Shown here: piece after piece, positions 16,917 through 25,296 of the stretch
Numbering within the stretch: the stretch's first letter is position 1
How the letters are laid out: each line of letters begins with the position of its first letter
Assembly (NCBI GenBank): GCA_050633445.1
Contig: JBOEGN010000011.1
Coordinates: forward strand, 1-64,000
Origin: Thalassobius sp050633445
GTDB lineage: Bacteria; Pseudomonadota; Alphaproteobacteria; Rhodobacterales; Rhodobacteraceae
Direction of reading: 5' to 3'
DNA length: 64,000 nucleotides
Position numbers and translations under genes: made by a program
The notes under the pieces: model-generated
What the model saw: only the letters and a program-made list of their open reading frames with translations
What the model was told of the DNA's origin: nothing
Database searches by the model: none

Positions 16917-18106
16917 GAGACGCGTTTTTGTGCGAAGGATTGCGCACCCCAATCGGACGATACGGGGGAACGCTCAGCTCGGTCCGTCCCGATGACATGC
17001 TGGCCCATGTGATCCGCGAGGTGACCGCGCCTTTTGATGGCTTGCAGGTCGACGAGGTCATTATGGGCAACGCCAATGGCGCGGGCGAGGAAAATCGCAA
17101 CGTCGCTCGCATGTCCGCGCTGTTGGCCGGGCTGGGCGAGGGCGTGCCGGGCACCACGATGAACCGTCTGTGTGGCTCGGGGTTGGACGCGATCGGGACG
17201 GCTGCGCGCGCCGTGAAATGCGGCGAGGCCGAGGTGATCATTGCAGGCGGCGTGGAATCCATGTCGCGCGCGCCCTTTGTGCAGGGCAAGGCCACCAGCG
17301 CCTTTTCCCGCAAGGCCGAGATTTATGACACCACCATCGGCTGGCGCTTTGTGAATAAGCAGATGCACAAGCAGTTCGGTACGGACTCGATGCCCGAAAC
17401 GGCCGAAAACGTGGCCGCTGATTTCAACATTAGCCGCGAGGATCAGGACGCCTTCGCACTGCGCTCGCAGGAGCGGGCGGCGGCGGCGATTGCTTCGGGC
17501 CGTTTGGCGCGCGAGATCACCCCGGTAACGATCCCGCAGCGGCGCGGCGATGATATCGTGTTCGACACGGATGAACATCCGCGCATGTCCTCGCTGGAGA
17601 AGCTGGCGAAGCTGTCCACGCCCTTCCGCGAAGGTGGCAGCGTGACAGCAGGCAATGCCAGTGGCGTGAATGACGGCGCTGCGGCGTTGATCGTAGCCAG
17701 CGGTGAGGCTGTGAAAAAATACGGGCTGACGCCCAAGGCGCGGATCGTGTCGATGGCCACCGTGGGTGTGCCGCCCCGGATCATGGGGATCGGCCCGGCC
17801 CCGGCGACGCAAGCCTTGCTGGATCGGCATGGGCTGAAAATCAGCGACGTCGATTTCATGGAACTGAACGAGGCGTTTGCCGCGCAAGGCTTGGCCACGA
17901 TGCGGCAGTTGGGATTGCCCGATGATGCGGATCACGTGAACCCGAACGGCGGTGCGATTGCCTTGGGTCACCCGCTGGGCATGTCGGGCGCGCGCCTGGC
18001 GCTGACGGCCTCGATCAACATGATGGATGCGGGCGCGAAACGGGCGATCTGCACCATGTGTATCGGCGTGGGGCAGGGCATCGCCCTGATGTTGGAGGCC
18101 GCATAG
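16913..18106 (+). CDS. paaJ: 3-oxoadipyl-CoA / 3-oxo-5,6-dehydrosuberyl-CoA thiolase
   Basis: Thiolase of 397 residues catalysing the two thiolytic steps of the phenylacetate pathway, or the last step of the beta-ketoadipate pathway (PcaF). The nucleophilic Cys87 lies in NRLCGSG. The C-terminal GGAIALGHPLGMSGARL and CTMCIGVGQGIA hold the catalytic His and second Cys. The context (paaI, paaK) supports PaaJ. It overlaps paaI by 4 bp and is followed by paaK after 63 bp. Confidence 0.93.
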   Translation: MRDAFLCEGLRTPIGRYGGTLSSVRPDDMLAHVIREVTAPFDGLQVDEVIMGNANGAGEENRNVARMSALLAGLGEGVPGTTMNRLCGSGLDAIGTAARAVKCGEAEVIIAGGVESMSRAPFVQGKATSAFSRKAEIYDTTIGWRFVNKQMHKQFGTDSMPETAENVAADFNISREDQDAFALRSQERAAAAIASGRLAREITPVTIPQRRGDDIVFDTDEHPRMSSLEKLAKLSTPFREGGSVTAGNASGVNDGAAALIVASGEAVKKYGLTPKARIVSMATVGVPPRIMGIGPAPATQALLDRHGLKISDVDFMELNEAFAAQGLATMRQLGLPDDADHVNPNGGAIALGHPLGMSGARLALTASINMMDAGAKRAICTMCIGVGQGIALMLEAA

Positions 18107-18169
18107 CCGGCCCCAACCGCCGCAGGCCTTCGGGCCAAAGGAAACGACACAGCTGTGGAGGAATGTGTC

Positions 18170-19474
18170 ATGGAGGATTTGTCGCCAAAACCCGGCGATC
18201 TGGAGCCGATCGAAACCGCCTCGCGGGATGAGATCGCCGCCCTGCAATTGCAGCGCATGAAATGGTCGCTAAAGCACGCCTATGACAATGTGCCCTTTTA
18301 CCGGAACAGTTTTGATCAGGCGGGGGTGCATCCCGATGATCTGAACTCGCTGGCGGATCTGGCCAAGTTTCCCTTCACGGTGAAGCAGGATTTGCGCGAC
18401 AACTATCCGTTCGGCCTGTTCGCCGTCCCGCGCGAGCAGATTTCGCGGGTGCACGCGTCCTCGGGGACGACGGGGCAGCCGACGGTGGTGGGTTATACCA
18501 AGAATGACCTGTCCATGTGGGCCGATGTGGTGGCGCGGTGTATGCGTGCCTCTGGCCTGCGGGCGGGGGACGTGCTGCACAACGCCTATGGCTATGGGCT
18601 GTTCACCGGCGGTCTGGGCGTGCATGGCGGGGCCGAGCGCGCGGGCCTGACTGTGGTGCCTGTCTCTGGCGGGATGACCCAGCGCCAGGTGCGTTTGATC
18701 GAGGATTTCCGCGCCGATGGGATCACCGTGACGCCGTCCTATGCGCTGTCGATTCTGGATGAATACGCCAAACAGGGTCTGGATCCGCGCAAAAGCCCGC
18801 TGAAAGTGGGCATTTTCGGCGCTGAGCCGTGGACGAACGCCATGCGCCGCGAGATCGAGGACGCCTTTGATATGCATGCCGTCGACATCTACGGGTTGTC
18901 CGAGGTAATCGGCCCCGGCGTGGCGAATGAATGCGTTGAAACCAAGGACGGGCTGCACATCTGGGAGGATCACTTCTATCCCGAGATCATCGACCCGAAT
19001 ACCGGCGAGGTGCTGCCCGATGGCGAGCTGGGCGAGCTGGTCTTTACCTCGCTCACCAAAGAGGGATTCCCGATCATCCGATACCGCACACGTGACCTGA
19101 CGCGCCTGTTGCCGGGCACTGCTCGGTCCATGCGGCGGATGGAAAAGATCACCGGCCGCTCTGACGACATGATCATTCTGCGCGGCGTGAATGTCTTTCC
19201 CACCCAGATCGAAGAGCAGCTGATGGACGTGCCCGCCCTGGCGCCGCATTTCCAAATTGAACTCAGCCGTCCTGATCGCATGGACATGATGACCGTGCAT
19301 GTTGAACTGGCCGATGGGGGCGCTGATCCCGCCCAGGCGGCCCGCGCCCTGTCAGGCAAGATCAAGTCGAATGTCGGCATCAGTGCCAAGGTCGACGTGG
19401 CAGGGGCTGGCCAAGTGCCGCGCTCAGAGGGTAAAGCGGTGCGCATCATCGACAACCGCCCCAAGGAGAGCTGA
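18170..19474 (+). CDS. paaK: Phenylacetate-CoA ligase
   Basis: Adenylate-forming enzyme that activates phenylacetate to phenylacetyl-CoA, 434 residues. ATG 18170 is chosen because GTGGAGGA (18155-18162) sits 7 bp upstream; the GTG within that element is an unlikely start. The P-loop SSGTTGQPT is at 97-105. The aromatic-pocket HNAYGYGLFTGGLG, the acyl-adenylate YGLSEVIGPG and the C-terminal hinge DMIILRGVNVFPTQIE are all in place and match the PaaK family. Confidence 0.96.
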   Translation: MEDLSPKPGDLEPIETASRDEIAALQLQRMKWSLKHAYDNVPFYRNSFDQAGVHPDDLNSLADLAKFPFTVKQDLRDNYPFGLFAVPREQISRVHASSGTTGQPTVVGYTKNDLSMWADVVARCMRASGLRAGDVLHNAYGYGLFTGGLGVHGGAERAGLTVVPVSGGMTQRQVRLIEDFRADGITVTPSYALSILDEYAKQGLDPRKSPLKVGIFGAEPWTNAMRREIEDAFDMHAVDIYGLSEVIGPGVANECVETKDGLHIWEDHFYPEIIDPNTGEVLPDGELGELVFTSLTKEGFPIIRYRTRDLTRLLPGTARSMRRMEKITGRSDDMIILRGVNVFPTQIEEQLMDVPALAPHFQIELSRPDRMDMMTVHVELADGGADPAQAARALSGKIKSNVGISAKVDVAGAGQVPRSEGKAVRIIDNRPKES

Positions 19475-20049
19475 TGGCCCGCGGACTGGCACGCGATCAC
19501 GACGAAAAGCGCGCGACCCTGCGCAAAGGGGCCGCCGCCTATTTCGCCGCGCATGGGTTCGACCGCGCCAGCATGACCGGAGCAGCGAAATCCTGCGGTG
19601 TGTCCAAGGCGCTGATCTATCATTATTGGTCCTCCAAAGAGGACCTGTTGTTCGATATTCTGGACGAACATTTGGGCAAGTTGCTGGATCTGGTGCAGGC
19701 CTCCGAAGGTGAGGGTTTGGGCAAACTGATTGGTGCAACGCTGACCGCCTACGAAGATGCGGATGCCGAACATAAACTACAGATTGATGCTCTGGATATC
19801 CTGCCCGACGATAAGAAAGCGCCGCTGGTCGCCACGCAACGCGAGCTGGTGGATATTATGAGCACAGCCGTATTACAGGTGCAGCCCCGACTGGCCGATG
19901 ACCCGGCGCGTCTGCGTGCGGCCACCATGACCGTGTTTGCGATCCTGAACTGGTTCTATATGTGGCACCGTCCCGGCAAAGGCATGAGCCGCGCCGCCTA
20001 TGCTGATCTGGCTACAGATTTCGTGGTTGGTGGGCTAAAGGCTCTCTAG
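19474..20049 (+). CDS. TetR family regulator of the paa operon (PaaR-like)
   Basis: 191 residues; the ATG overlaps the paaK stop by one base (TGATG), so it is translated from the same mRNA. The TetR DNA-binding domain is at about 15-60, with the recognition helix in SKALIYHYWSSKEDLL. The C-terminal ligand domain is of the usual length. In many proteobacteria lacking a PaaX-only circuit, a TetR-type PaaR represses paa genes; here both PaaX and this protein occur. The GACCGTATGGTC operator upstream of paaI is its likely target. Confidence 0.88.
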   Translation: MARGLARDHDEKRATLRKGAAAYFAAHGFDRASMTGAAKSCGVSKALIYHYWSSKEDLLFDILDEHLGKLLDLVQASEGEGLGKLIGATLTAYEDADAEHKLQIDALDILPDDKKAPLVATQRELVDIMSTAVLQVQPRLADDPARLRAATMTVFAILNWFYMWHRPGKGMSRAAYADLATDFVVGGLKAL

Positions 20050-20282
20050 CTCTGCAAAAATCGCACTAGCCGGATTTTCCACCCGTGGGAGCGTTAGGGT
20101 GGGTTTCAGAATGATTGCCACACCCTTGGCGCGTTGTGCGGTGGATGCCACAAACCTATCGTTTCGATAAATAAAAATGCGACTTTGGTCGCTACTTTGT
20201 TCTGGCATGTAACAAAACCCTCTCCCTATAGTGCCGCTTAGCACCCGGTCGCACCGGGGAGTATTATTGGGAGAATTTGAAG

Positions 20283-21419
20283 ATGCGTACAAAGGCAGCC
20301 GTTGCCCTGGAGGCCGGTAAACCTCTGGAAATTATGGAAGTGAACCTGGAAGGCCCCAAGGCGGGCGAGGTTCTGGTAGAGATCAAGGCTACGGGCCTGT
20401 GTCACACTGACGAATTCACCCGCTCGGGCGCGGATCCCGAGGGGCTATTTCCCTCGATCCTGGGGCACGAGGGCGCGGGCATCGTGCTGGAGGTCGGCGA
20501 AGGCGTGACCACGTTGAAACCGGGCGACCACGTGATCCCGCTTTACACGCCTGAATGTCGCGAATGCCACTCTTGCCTTAGCGGGAAAACCAACCTGTGC
20601 ACGGCGATCCGTGGCACTCAGGGCCAGGGCCTGATGCCCGATGGCACAACGCGTTTTAGCATGCTGGATGGCACCCCGATCTATCACTACATGGGCTGCT
20701 CGACCTTCGCCAATCACACCGTGATGCCCGAGATCGCACTGGCCAAAGTGCGGGAAGACGCGCCGTTCGATAAGATTTGCTATATCGGCTGTGGTGTGAC
20801 CACTGGCATCGGTGCGGTGATCAACACGGCTGGCGTGGAAATCGGCTCGTCCGGCGCGGTGTTTGGACTGGGCGGCATTGGTCTGAATGTGATCCAGGGC
20901 CTGCGCATGGCCGGGGCTGACATCATCATCGGAGTCGATCTGAACGATGACAAAGCCGAGATGGCCAAGAAGTTCGGCATGACTCACTTTGTGAACCCCT
21001 CGAAATTGCCAGAAGGTCAATCGGTCACTGACGCGATCATCGAGATCACAAAAACCGAGAAAGATCAGTTCGGTGGCGTGGATTATTCCTTTGATGCGAC
21101 TGGCAACGTGCAGGTGATGCGCGATGCGTTGGAATGCTCGCACCGTGGTTGGGGCGTTTCCGTGATCATCGGCGTGGCGCCTGCCGGGGCCGAGATCAGC
21201 ACCCGTCCGTTCCAGCTGGTCACTGGCCGTGTCTGGAAAGGCACCGCCTTTGGTGGCGCTAAAGGCCGCACGGATGTTCCGAAATTCGTCGATTGGTACA
21301 TGGACGGCAAGATCGAGATCGACTCGATGATCACGCATAAGCTGTCGCTGGAACAGATCAACGAAGGCTTTGATCTGATGCACGAAGGCAAGTCCATCCG
21401 GGCCGTCGTCGAGTTTTAA
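20283..21419 (+). CDS. frmA: S-(hydroxymethyl)glutathione dehydrogenase / class III alcohol dehydrogenase
   Basis: NAD-dependent oxidation of the glutathione-formaldehyde adduct to S-formylglutathione; also S-nitrosoglutathione reductase activity in this family. It has 378 residues from ATG 20283, with GGGAG 9 bp upstream. Catalytic zinc ligands are Cys40 and His62 (with Glu63); the structural zinc site is Cys92, Cys95, Cys98 and Cys106. The Rossmann motif is GLGGIGL. The matching hydrolase lies 3 kb downstream, with other genes between. A preceding TATAGT (20227-20232) could be a -10 box without a clear -35. Confidence 0.96.
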   Translation: MRTKAAVALEAGKPLEIMEVNLEGPKAGEVLVEIKATGLCHTDEFTRSGADPEGLFPSILGHEGAGIVLEVGEGVTTLKPGDHVIPLYTPECRECHSCLSGKTNLCTAIRGTQGQGLMPDGTTRFSMLDGTPIYHYMGCSTFANHTVMPEIALAKVREDAPFDKICYIGCGVTTGIGAVINTAGVEIGSSGAVFGLGGIGLNVIQGLRMAGADIIIGVDLNDDKAEMAKKFGMTHFVNPSKLPEGQSVTDAIIEITKTEKDQFGGVDYSFDATGNVQVMRDALECSHRGWGVSVIIGVAPAGAEISTRPFQLVTGRVWKGTAFGGAKGRTDVPKFVDWYMDGKIEIDSMITHKLSLEQINEGFDLMHEGKSIRAVVEF

Positions 21420-21428
21420 TTGACCCAG

Positions 21429-21451
21429 GGGCGGGCCGTTTTGGCCCGTCC
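21429..21451. terminator. Hairpin between convergent frmA and tetR
   Basis: Stem GGGCGGGCC / GGCCCGTCC (one G-U pair) with loop GTTTT, followed on the plus strand by TATTTC. It touches the stop codon of the convergent tetR gene and probably ends frmA transcription. Confidence 0.65.
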
Positions 21452-22074
21452 TATTTCGCTCCGTAGCGTGCCAAAAACGTGTCCACGGCCCCGAATGCGA
21501 CGCGATCCATTTCTTCTTTGCTGAAGCTGGTGGAGATGCCAAACACCGCCCGCGCAAAGATATCCGCTTTGCACAGTTCCAGAAACTGATCGGCGGCCAG
21601 GGCCATGTCGTCTATTTGCAATTCACCGCGTGTTTGGGCCTCGGTCATGAAATCGGTCAAATGGCCATGGGCTGCCTGCGGGCCGGATTCATAAAACTTG
21701 CGGCCCAGCTCGGGAAAGCGATCCGATTCCGCCACGCAGACCCGGAAAATCCGTTGCGAAAAGCGGGTGGTGAAAATGGTAACCATCTGCCGCGCGGCCA
21801 GGGTCAGAACATCGCGCACAGGTGCGGACCGGTCGATCATTTGCAACGTGTCCACGGCCTGACGACTGCATTCCGAGCTGGCAACCTCCATAAATAACAG
21901 GCGCTTGTCCGGGAAATAGCTGTACAACGTCGCCTTGGAAACGCTGGAGGCCTTGGCAATGTCGTCGACGCTTGCGCCTTCGTACCCATCGCGCATGAAA
22001 ATGTCCCGCGCGCCCGTCAGGACTTGGTCGAATTTTCGCCCTGTGCGAATGATGGGTTTTGTGGCCTGATCCAT
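21451..22074 (-). CDS. TetR/AcrR family transcriptional regulator
   Basis: 207 residues from the ATG at 22074, which has AAGGA 7 bp upstream. A GTG at 22098 is in frame but lacks a ribosome site. The DNA-binding domain has the typical YEGASVDDIAKASSVSKATLYSYFPDKRLLF arrangement (residues about 28-58). The C-terminal domain matches the TetR_C (AefR-like) layout. A perfect palindrome lies 32 bp upstream, suggesting autoregulation. The gene is divergent from mbfA and convergent with frmA; which of them it controls is open. Confidence 0.87.
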   Translation of the reverse strand: MDQATKPIIRTGRKFDQVLTGARDIFMRDGYEGASVDDIAKASSVSKATLYSYFPDKRLLFMEVASSECSRQAVDTLQMIDRSAPVRDVLTLAARQMVTIFTTRFSQRIFRVCVAESDRFPELGRKFYESGPQAAHGHLTDFMTEAQTRGELQIDDMALAADQFLELCKADIFARAVFGISTSFSKEEMDRVAFGAVDTFLARYGAK

Positions 22075-22105
22075 GGCGCTGTCCTTGGGCTGGGTCACTG
22101 AACTA

Positions 22106-22121
22106 TAAACTGATCAGTTTA
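22106..22121. promoter_or_regulatory. 16-bp perfect palindrome, candidate TetR operator
   Basis: TAAACTGATCAGTTTA is a perfect 16-bp palindrome lying between the divergent tetR and mbfA genes. The AAACTGNNCAGTTT form is common for AcrR-like regulators. It sits upstream of the tetR start and 25 bp before the putative mbfA -35 box. Confidence 0.75.
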
Positions 22122-22145
22122 GTTTCAGCAAGAGAGGGAACAGGC

Positions 22146-22173
22146 TTGCGCGACAGCATGGCTCGCATATATT
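22146..22173 (+). promoter_or_regulatory. Candidate mbfA promoter
   Basis: TTGCGC (22146-22151), 16 bp spacer, TATATT (22168-22173). The -10 box is overlapped at its end by the Irr-type inverted repeat, which fits repression by occlusion. Confidence 0.45.
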
Positions 22174-22186
22174 AGAACCATTCTAA
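22172..22186. promoter_or_regulatory. Irr box (iron control element) upstream of mbfA
   Basis: TTAGAACCATTCTAA is a 6-3-6 inverted repeat agreeing with the Irr/ICE consensus of alphaproteobacteria (TTTAGAA-N3-TTCTAAA). It ends 13 bp before the mbfA ATG. Irr represses mbfA when iron is low in Bradyrhizobium and Agrobacterium; the same is inferred here. Confidence 0.85.
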
Positions 22187-22199
22187 CCTGAGGGACGTC

Positions 22200-23174
22200 A
22201 TGGGCTACCTATCTCACCGCAAACGCTTCAAGGATTTGACAGACCAAGAGGTCCTGGCCCTTGCCATCGCATCCGAGGAAGACGACGCCCGTATCTATCG
22301 CGGCTATGCCCAGCGGTTGCGCGAAGATTTTCCTGACACCGCCAAGATTTTTGACGGCATGGCCGCCGAAGAGGATGAACACCGGCAGCGCCTGATCGAC
22401 CTGCACACCCGCCGTTTTGGCGAGGTGATCCCGTTGATCCGCCGCGAGCATGTGGCTGGGTACTACGCCCGACGTCCCGTCTGGCTGGTGGAAAACCTGG
22501 CGATCGAACAGATCCGCGCCGAAGCCGAGGCCATGGAGCAACAAGCAGAAGCCTTCTATCTGGCAGCGGCCGAGCGCAGCTCTGATGCCGCCACCCGCAA
22601 ACTCTTGGGCGATCTTGCCGCCGCCGAAGCGGGGCACCAGTATACGGCGGGCAAACTAACGCAGACTCATTTGACAGAGGCTGCGCTGGAATCTGAAGAC
22701 CGCACCGCCCACCGTCGCTTCATCCTCACCTGGGTGCAGCCTGGGTTGGCCGGCTTGATGGACGGATCCGTTTCGACACTCGCCCCCATCTTCGCCGCTG
22801 CCTTTGCGACACAGGATACCTGGAACACGTTCCTTGTGGGGTTGGCGGCCTCGGTCGGCGCGGGCATTTCAATGGGCTTCACCGAAGCCGCTTCGGATGA
22901 CGGAGAGCTTTCCGGAAGAGGGTCCCCAGTCAAGCGCGGTATCGCGTCGGGCGTTATGACCACTTTGGGCGGCCTTGGTCACGCGCTCCCTTATCTGATT
23001 CCGGACTTCTGGACCGCCACAATCACCGCCATAATTGTCGTATTTTTTGAGCTTTGGGCGATCGCCTGGATACAGAACAAATACATGGACACCCCATTCT
23101 TTCGCGCGGCATTCCAGGTCGTGCTGGGTGGCGCCTTAGTATTTGCCGCCGGTGTATTGATCGGCTCGGGCTAG
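22200..23174 (+). CDS. mbfA: Membrane-bound ferritin-like iron exporter MbfA
   Basis: 324 residues, the size of MbfA. The N-terminal ferritin-like/rubrerythrin domain (about 1-155) has di-iron ligand candidates in EE at 26-27, in AAEEDEH (Glu57-His61) and in AAEAGH (Glu143, His146). The C-terminal VIT1/CCC1-like domain (about 170-324) has the membrane helices. MbfA exports iron and protects against iron and peroxide stress, including at acid pH, in Agrobacterium and Bradyrhizobium. The Irr box directly upstream supports this name strongly. Confidence 0.93.
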   Translation: MGYLSHRKRFKDLTDQEVLALAIASEEDDARIYRGYAQRLREDFPDTAKIFDGMAAEEDEHRQRLIDLHTRRFGEVIPLIRREHVAGYYARRPVWLVENLAIEQIRAEAEAMEQQAEAFYLAAAERSSDAATRKLLGDLAAAEAGHQYTAGKLTQTHLTEAALESEDRTAHRRFILTWVQPGLAGLMDGSVSTLAPIFAAAFATQDTWNTFLVGLAASVGAGISMGFTEAASDDGELSGRGSPVKRGIASGVMTTLGGLGHALPYLIPDFWTATITAIIVVFFELWAIAWIQNKYMDTPFFRAAFQVVLGGALVFAAGVLIGSG

Positions 23175-23210
23175 GGGGCCAGCCCCCTCTGCGTTTTGCA
23201 AACGCATTCA

Positions 23211-23240
23211 CCCCCGGGATATTTTTGAAAAGAAGAAATG
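23211..23240 (+). repeat. GGGTATTT/AAGAAGAA repeat, copy 3
   Basis: The gap 23175-23475 carries no gene. Its first part holds a plus-orientation copy: CCCCCGGGATATTTTTG, then AAAAGAAGAA. A short hairpin (AGGGGGCCAGCCCCCT) lies just after the mbfA stop. A copy in the opposite orientation follows 110 bp downstream. Confidence 0.65.
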
Positions 23241-23244
23241 GGTA

Positions 23245-23282
23245 CCCCCTGCGCATGAGAATGGCAGGGGGCTTCTCCTTTT
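23245..23282 (+). terminator. Terminator-like hairpin after mbfA
   Basis: Stem CCCCCTGC (23245-23252) and GCAGGGGG (23264-23271), 11-nt loop, followed by the pyrimidine run CTTCTCCTTTT. It probably ends mbfA transcription. Confidence 0.6.
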
Positions 23283-23348
23283 GCGGTCATCGGCGTCCCC
23301 GCCTGTACCGCTTCTAGACTTTCGCTGGCTTAGGTTAATTTTGCGTTG

Positions 23349-23416
23349 CTTCTTCTTTTTCTAAATACCCTCGGGGGGAGGCCGTAGGCCATGGGGGGCA
23401 GACGGCCCCCCGTTTG
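23349..23416 (-). repeat. GGGTATTT/AAGAAGAA repeat, copy 4 (inverted)
   Basis: Here the element reads CTTCTTCTTTTTCTAAATAC, then a CCTCGGGG block. A GC-rich imperfect hairpin (GAGGCCGTAGGCC) and GGGGGGCAGACGGCCCCCC follow. The order of the parts is the same as at 31.2 kb: purine/pyrimidine tract, AAATA(C/T)CC, GC hairpin, GGGGCAGA-type hairpin. Confidence 0.65.
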
Positions 23417-23475
23417 CGGCAGAGAGAATTAACTCCGTCCTATGACGGCGATGCATGTCCTGTTAGGCAGTCCTT

Positions 23476-24399
23476 ATGATCGAGATATTTTTCAAGACTT
23501 TGCCATTCTTTGCGATTATCGCGCTGGGCTATGGCGCGGGGCGGACGCGGTTTTTCCCCGACGAAGCAACAGCCTGGCTGACGCGTTTTGTATTCTATTT
23601 CGCGTTGTCAGCCATGTTGTTTCGGTTCTCGGCGAATTTGTCTTTGGGGGCGGTTTTCGATCTGCCCTTTGTGTTGGCCTATTTGTGCGGCACGGCGGTC
23701 GTTTATCTTTTGGCGACCGGTGTGGCGGTGTTCCGGCGTCGTGGCATCGAAGAGGCGGCGGTCGAGGCGCAATGTGCGGTTATCGGCAATGTCGGATTTC
23801 TGGGCGTACCGATGTTGGTTTTGCTGATGGGAGAGCAGGCGATCGGACCGGTGATGCTGGTGCTGGCCGTCGATCTGGTGGTGTTCGGAAGCCTTATCGT
23901 GATCCTTATTACCGGCGCGCGGGATGGACGGATGTCCCTGGGTATCTTGCGGACTGTTGGTGGAGGCTTGTTGCGTAACCCGATGATCGTTTCGATCAGT
24001 GTGGGGCTGATCTGGGCCGCCTTTGCGGTGCCTATTCCTGACCCGTTGAACGAGTTCGTTACGATTTTGGGGGGCGCTGCGACGCCTGGGGCCTTGTTTG
24101 CGATTGGGGCATCTTTGGCCTCGAAATCGGCCGAGAGAATGGCGGTTGCCGGTTGGTTGACTGTGGCCAAGCTGGTGCTGCATCCGGCGGCGGTCGCTGT
24201 AGCGGCGCTGATCTTGTTTCCGGTTGATCCCTATGCGGCGGGCGTGATGATTGCGGCGGCCGCTTTGCCTGTGGCGGGCAATGTCTATATTCTGGCGCAG
24301 CACTATGGCGTGGCACCGCACCGGGTATCTGCCTCGATTCTGATCTCAACAGCGCTCAGCGTTTTCACCGTGTCCGCTGTGATCGCCTGGGTGGGCTAA
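23476..24399 (+). CDS. AEC family transporter
   Basis: Auxin-efflux-carrier superfamily membrane protein of 307 residues with about ten hydrophobic helices in two bundles of five. The AEC-type GNVGFLGVPM (about 114-123) and the later PVAGNVYILAQHYG segment are the crossover motifs. Bacterial AEC proteins carry malonate, malate or other small carboxylates. It lies 60 bp upstream of frmB on the same strand, so formate or a related acid is a possible, unproven cargo. Confidence 0.88.
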   Translation: MIEIFFKTLPFFAIIALGYGAGRTRFFPDEATAWLTRFVFYFALSAMLFRFSANLSLGAVFDLPFVLAYLCGTAVVYLLATGVAVFRRRGIEEAAVEAQCAVIGNVGFLGVPMLVLLMGEQAIGPVMLVLAVDLVVFGSLIVILITGARDGRMSLGILRTVGGGLLRNPMIVSISVGLIWAAFAVPIPDPLNEFVTILGGAATPGALFAIGASLASKSAERMAVAGWLTVAKLVLHPAAVAVAALILFPVDPYAAGVMIAAAALPVAGNVYILAQHYGVAPHRVSASILISTALSVFTVSAVIAWVG

Positions 24400-24459
24400 G
24401 CGCCCTTGCCCCTTGGGTGTTGCTGCGTTAGCCAAAGATCGGAAAAGAGGGAGAGTATC

Positions 24460-25293
24460 ATGGACGTTGTTTCCGAAAACCGTTGTTTTGGGGGTGTGCA
24501 GGGCGTGTACAAACACGCGGCGCGGACCACGGGTTGCGACATGACCTTTGGCCTGTTCCTGCCCCAAGAGGCCGAGGACACGCCGGTGCCGGTTTTGTGG
24601 TATCTGTCCGGTCTGACCTGCACGCATGAAAACGCCATGGTTAAGGCCGGCGCACAGGCTTGGGCGGCCGAGCAGGGGATCGCGCTGATATTTCCTGACA
24701 CCTCGCCGCGGGGCGAAGGTGTCGCTGATGATGCGAACTATGATCTTGGCCAGGGGGCCGGGTTCTATGTGAACGCCACGCAGCAGCCCTGGGCTCCGCA
24801 TTTTCAGATGTGGGACTACATCGCCGAGGAACTGCCTAAGGTGGTCATGGCCAACTTCAATGTGGACGAAGAGCGTCAGTCGATCACCGGCCATTCCATG
24901 GGTGGGCATGGCGCGTTGACGCTGGCGATGGGACTGCCGGGGCGGTTCCGCTCGGTTTCTGCGTTTTCGCCGATCTGTCATCCCTCCGCCAGCGACTGGG
25001 GGCGCAAGCAGCTGGGCGCCTATCTGGGCGAGGACGAAGCCGCGTGGGCCAAGCACGACGCCACCCTGATGATGCGCGACGTGGGGCTGGATATTCCGTT
25101 GCTGATCGACACCGGAAGCTCGGATCAGTTCATCGACCTGCTGATGCCTGAAGCGTTGGCCGAGGCTGTGATGAAACGCCGCTTGCCCGCCGATCTGCGG
25201 CTGCAAAAAGGCTATGACCACAGCTATTTCTTTGTTTCCAGCTTCATGGAGGACCACATTGGTTTCCATGCCGAAGCGCTGTATGCGGATTAA
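24460..25293 (+). CDS. frmB: S-formylglutathione hydrolase
   Basis: Esterase D-type alpha/beta hydrolase of 277 residues that releases formate and glutathione from S-formylglutathione, the second step after FrmA. ATG 24460 is supported by GAGGGAGAG upstream. The catalytic triad is Ser146 (GHSMGG), Asp222 (SSDQF) and His254 (YDHSYF). The CTHEN motif near residue 54-58 is diagnostic. It is followed after 3 bp by sthA, so the two are co-translated. Confidence 0.95.
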   Translation: MDVVSENRCFGGVQGVYKHAARTTGCDMTFGLFLPQEAEDTPVPVLWYLSGLTCTHENAMVKAGAQAWAAEQGIALIFPDTSPRGEGVADDANYDLGQGAGFYVNATQQPWAPHFQMWDYIAEELPKVVMANFNVDEERQSITGHSMGGHGALTLAMGLPGRFRSVSAFSPICHPSASDWGRKQLGAYLGEDEAAWAKHDATLMMRDVGLDIPLLIDTGSSDQFIDLLMPEALAEAVMKRRLPADLRLQKGYDHSYFFVSSFMEDHIGFHAEALYAD

Positions 25294-25296
25294 AAC

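Noticed and set aside
20035..20292. 85-codon minus-strand frame between tetR and frmA
   Set aside because: It covers the frmA promoter and leader, has no ribosome site and a composition unlike a protein.
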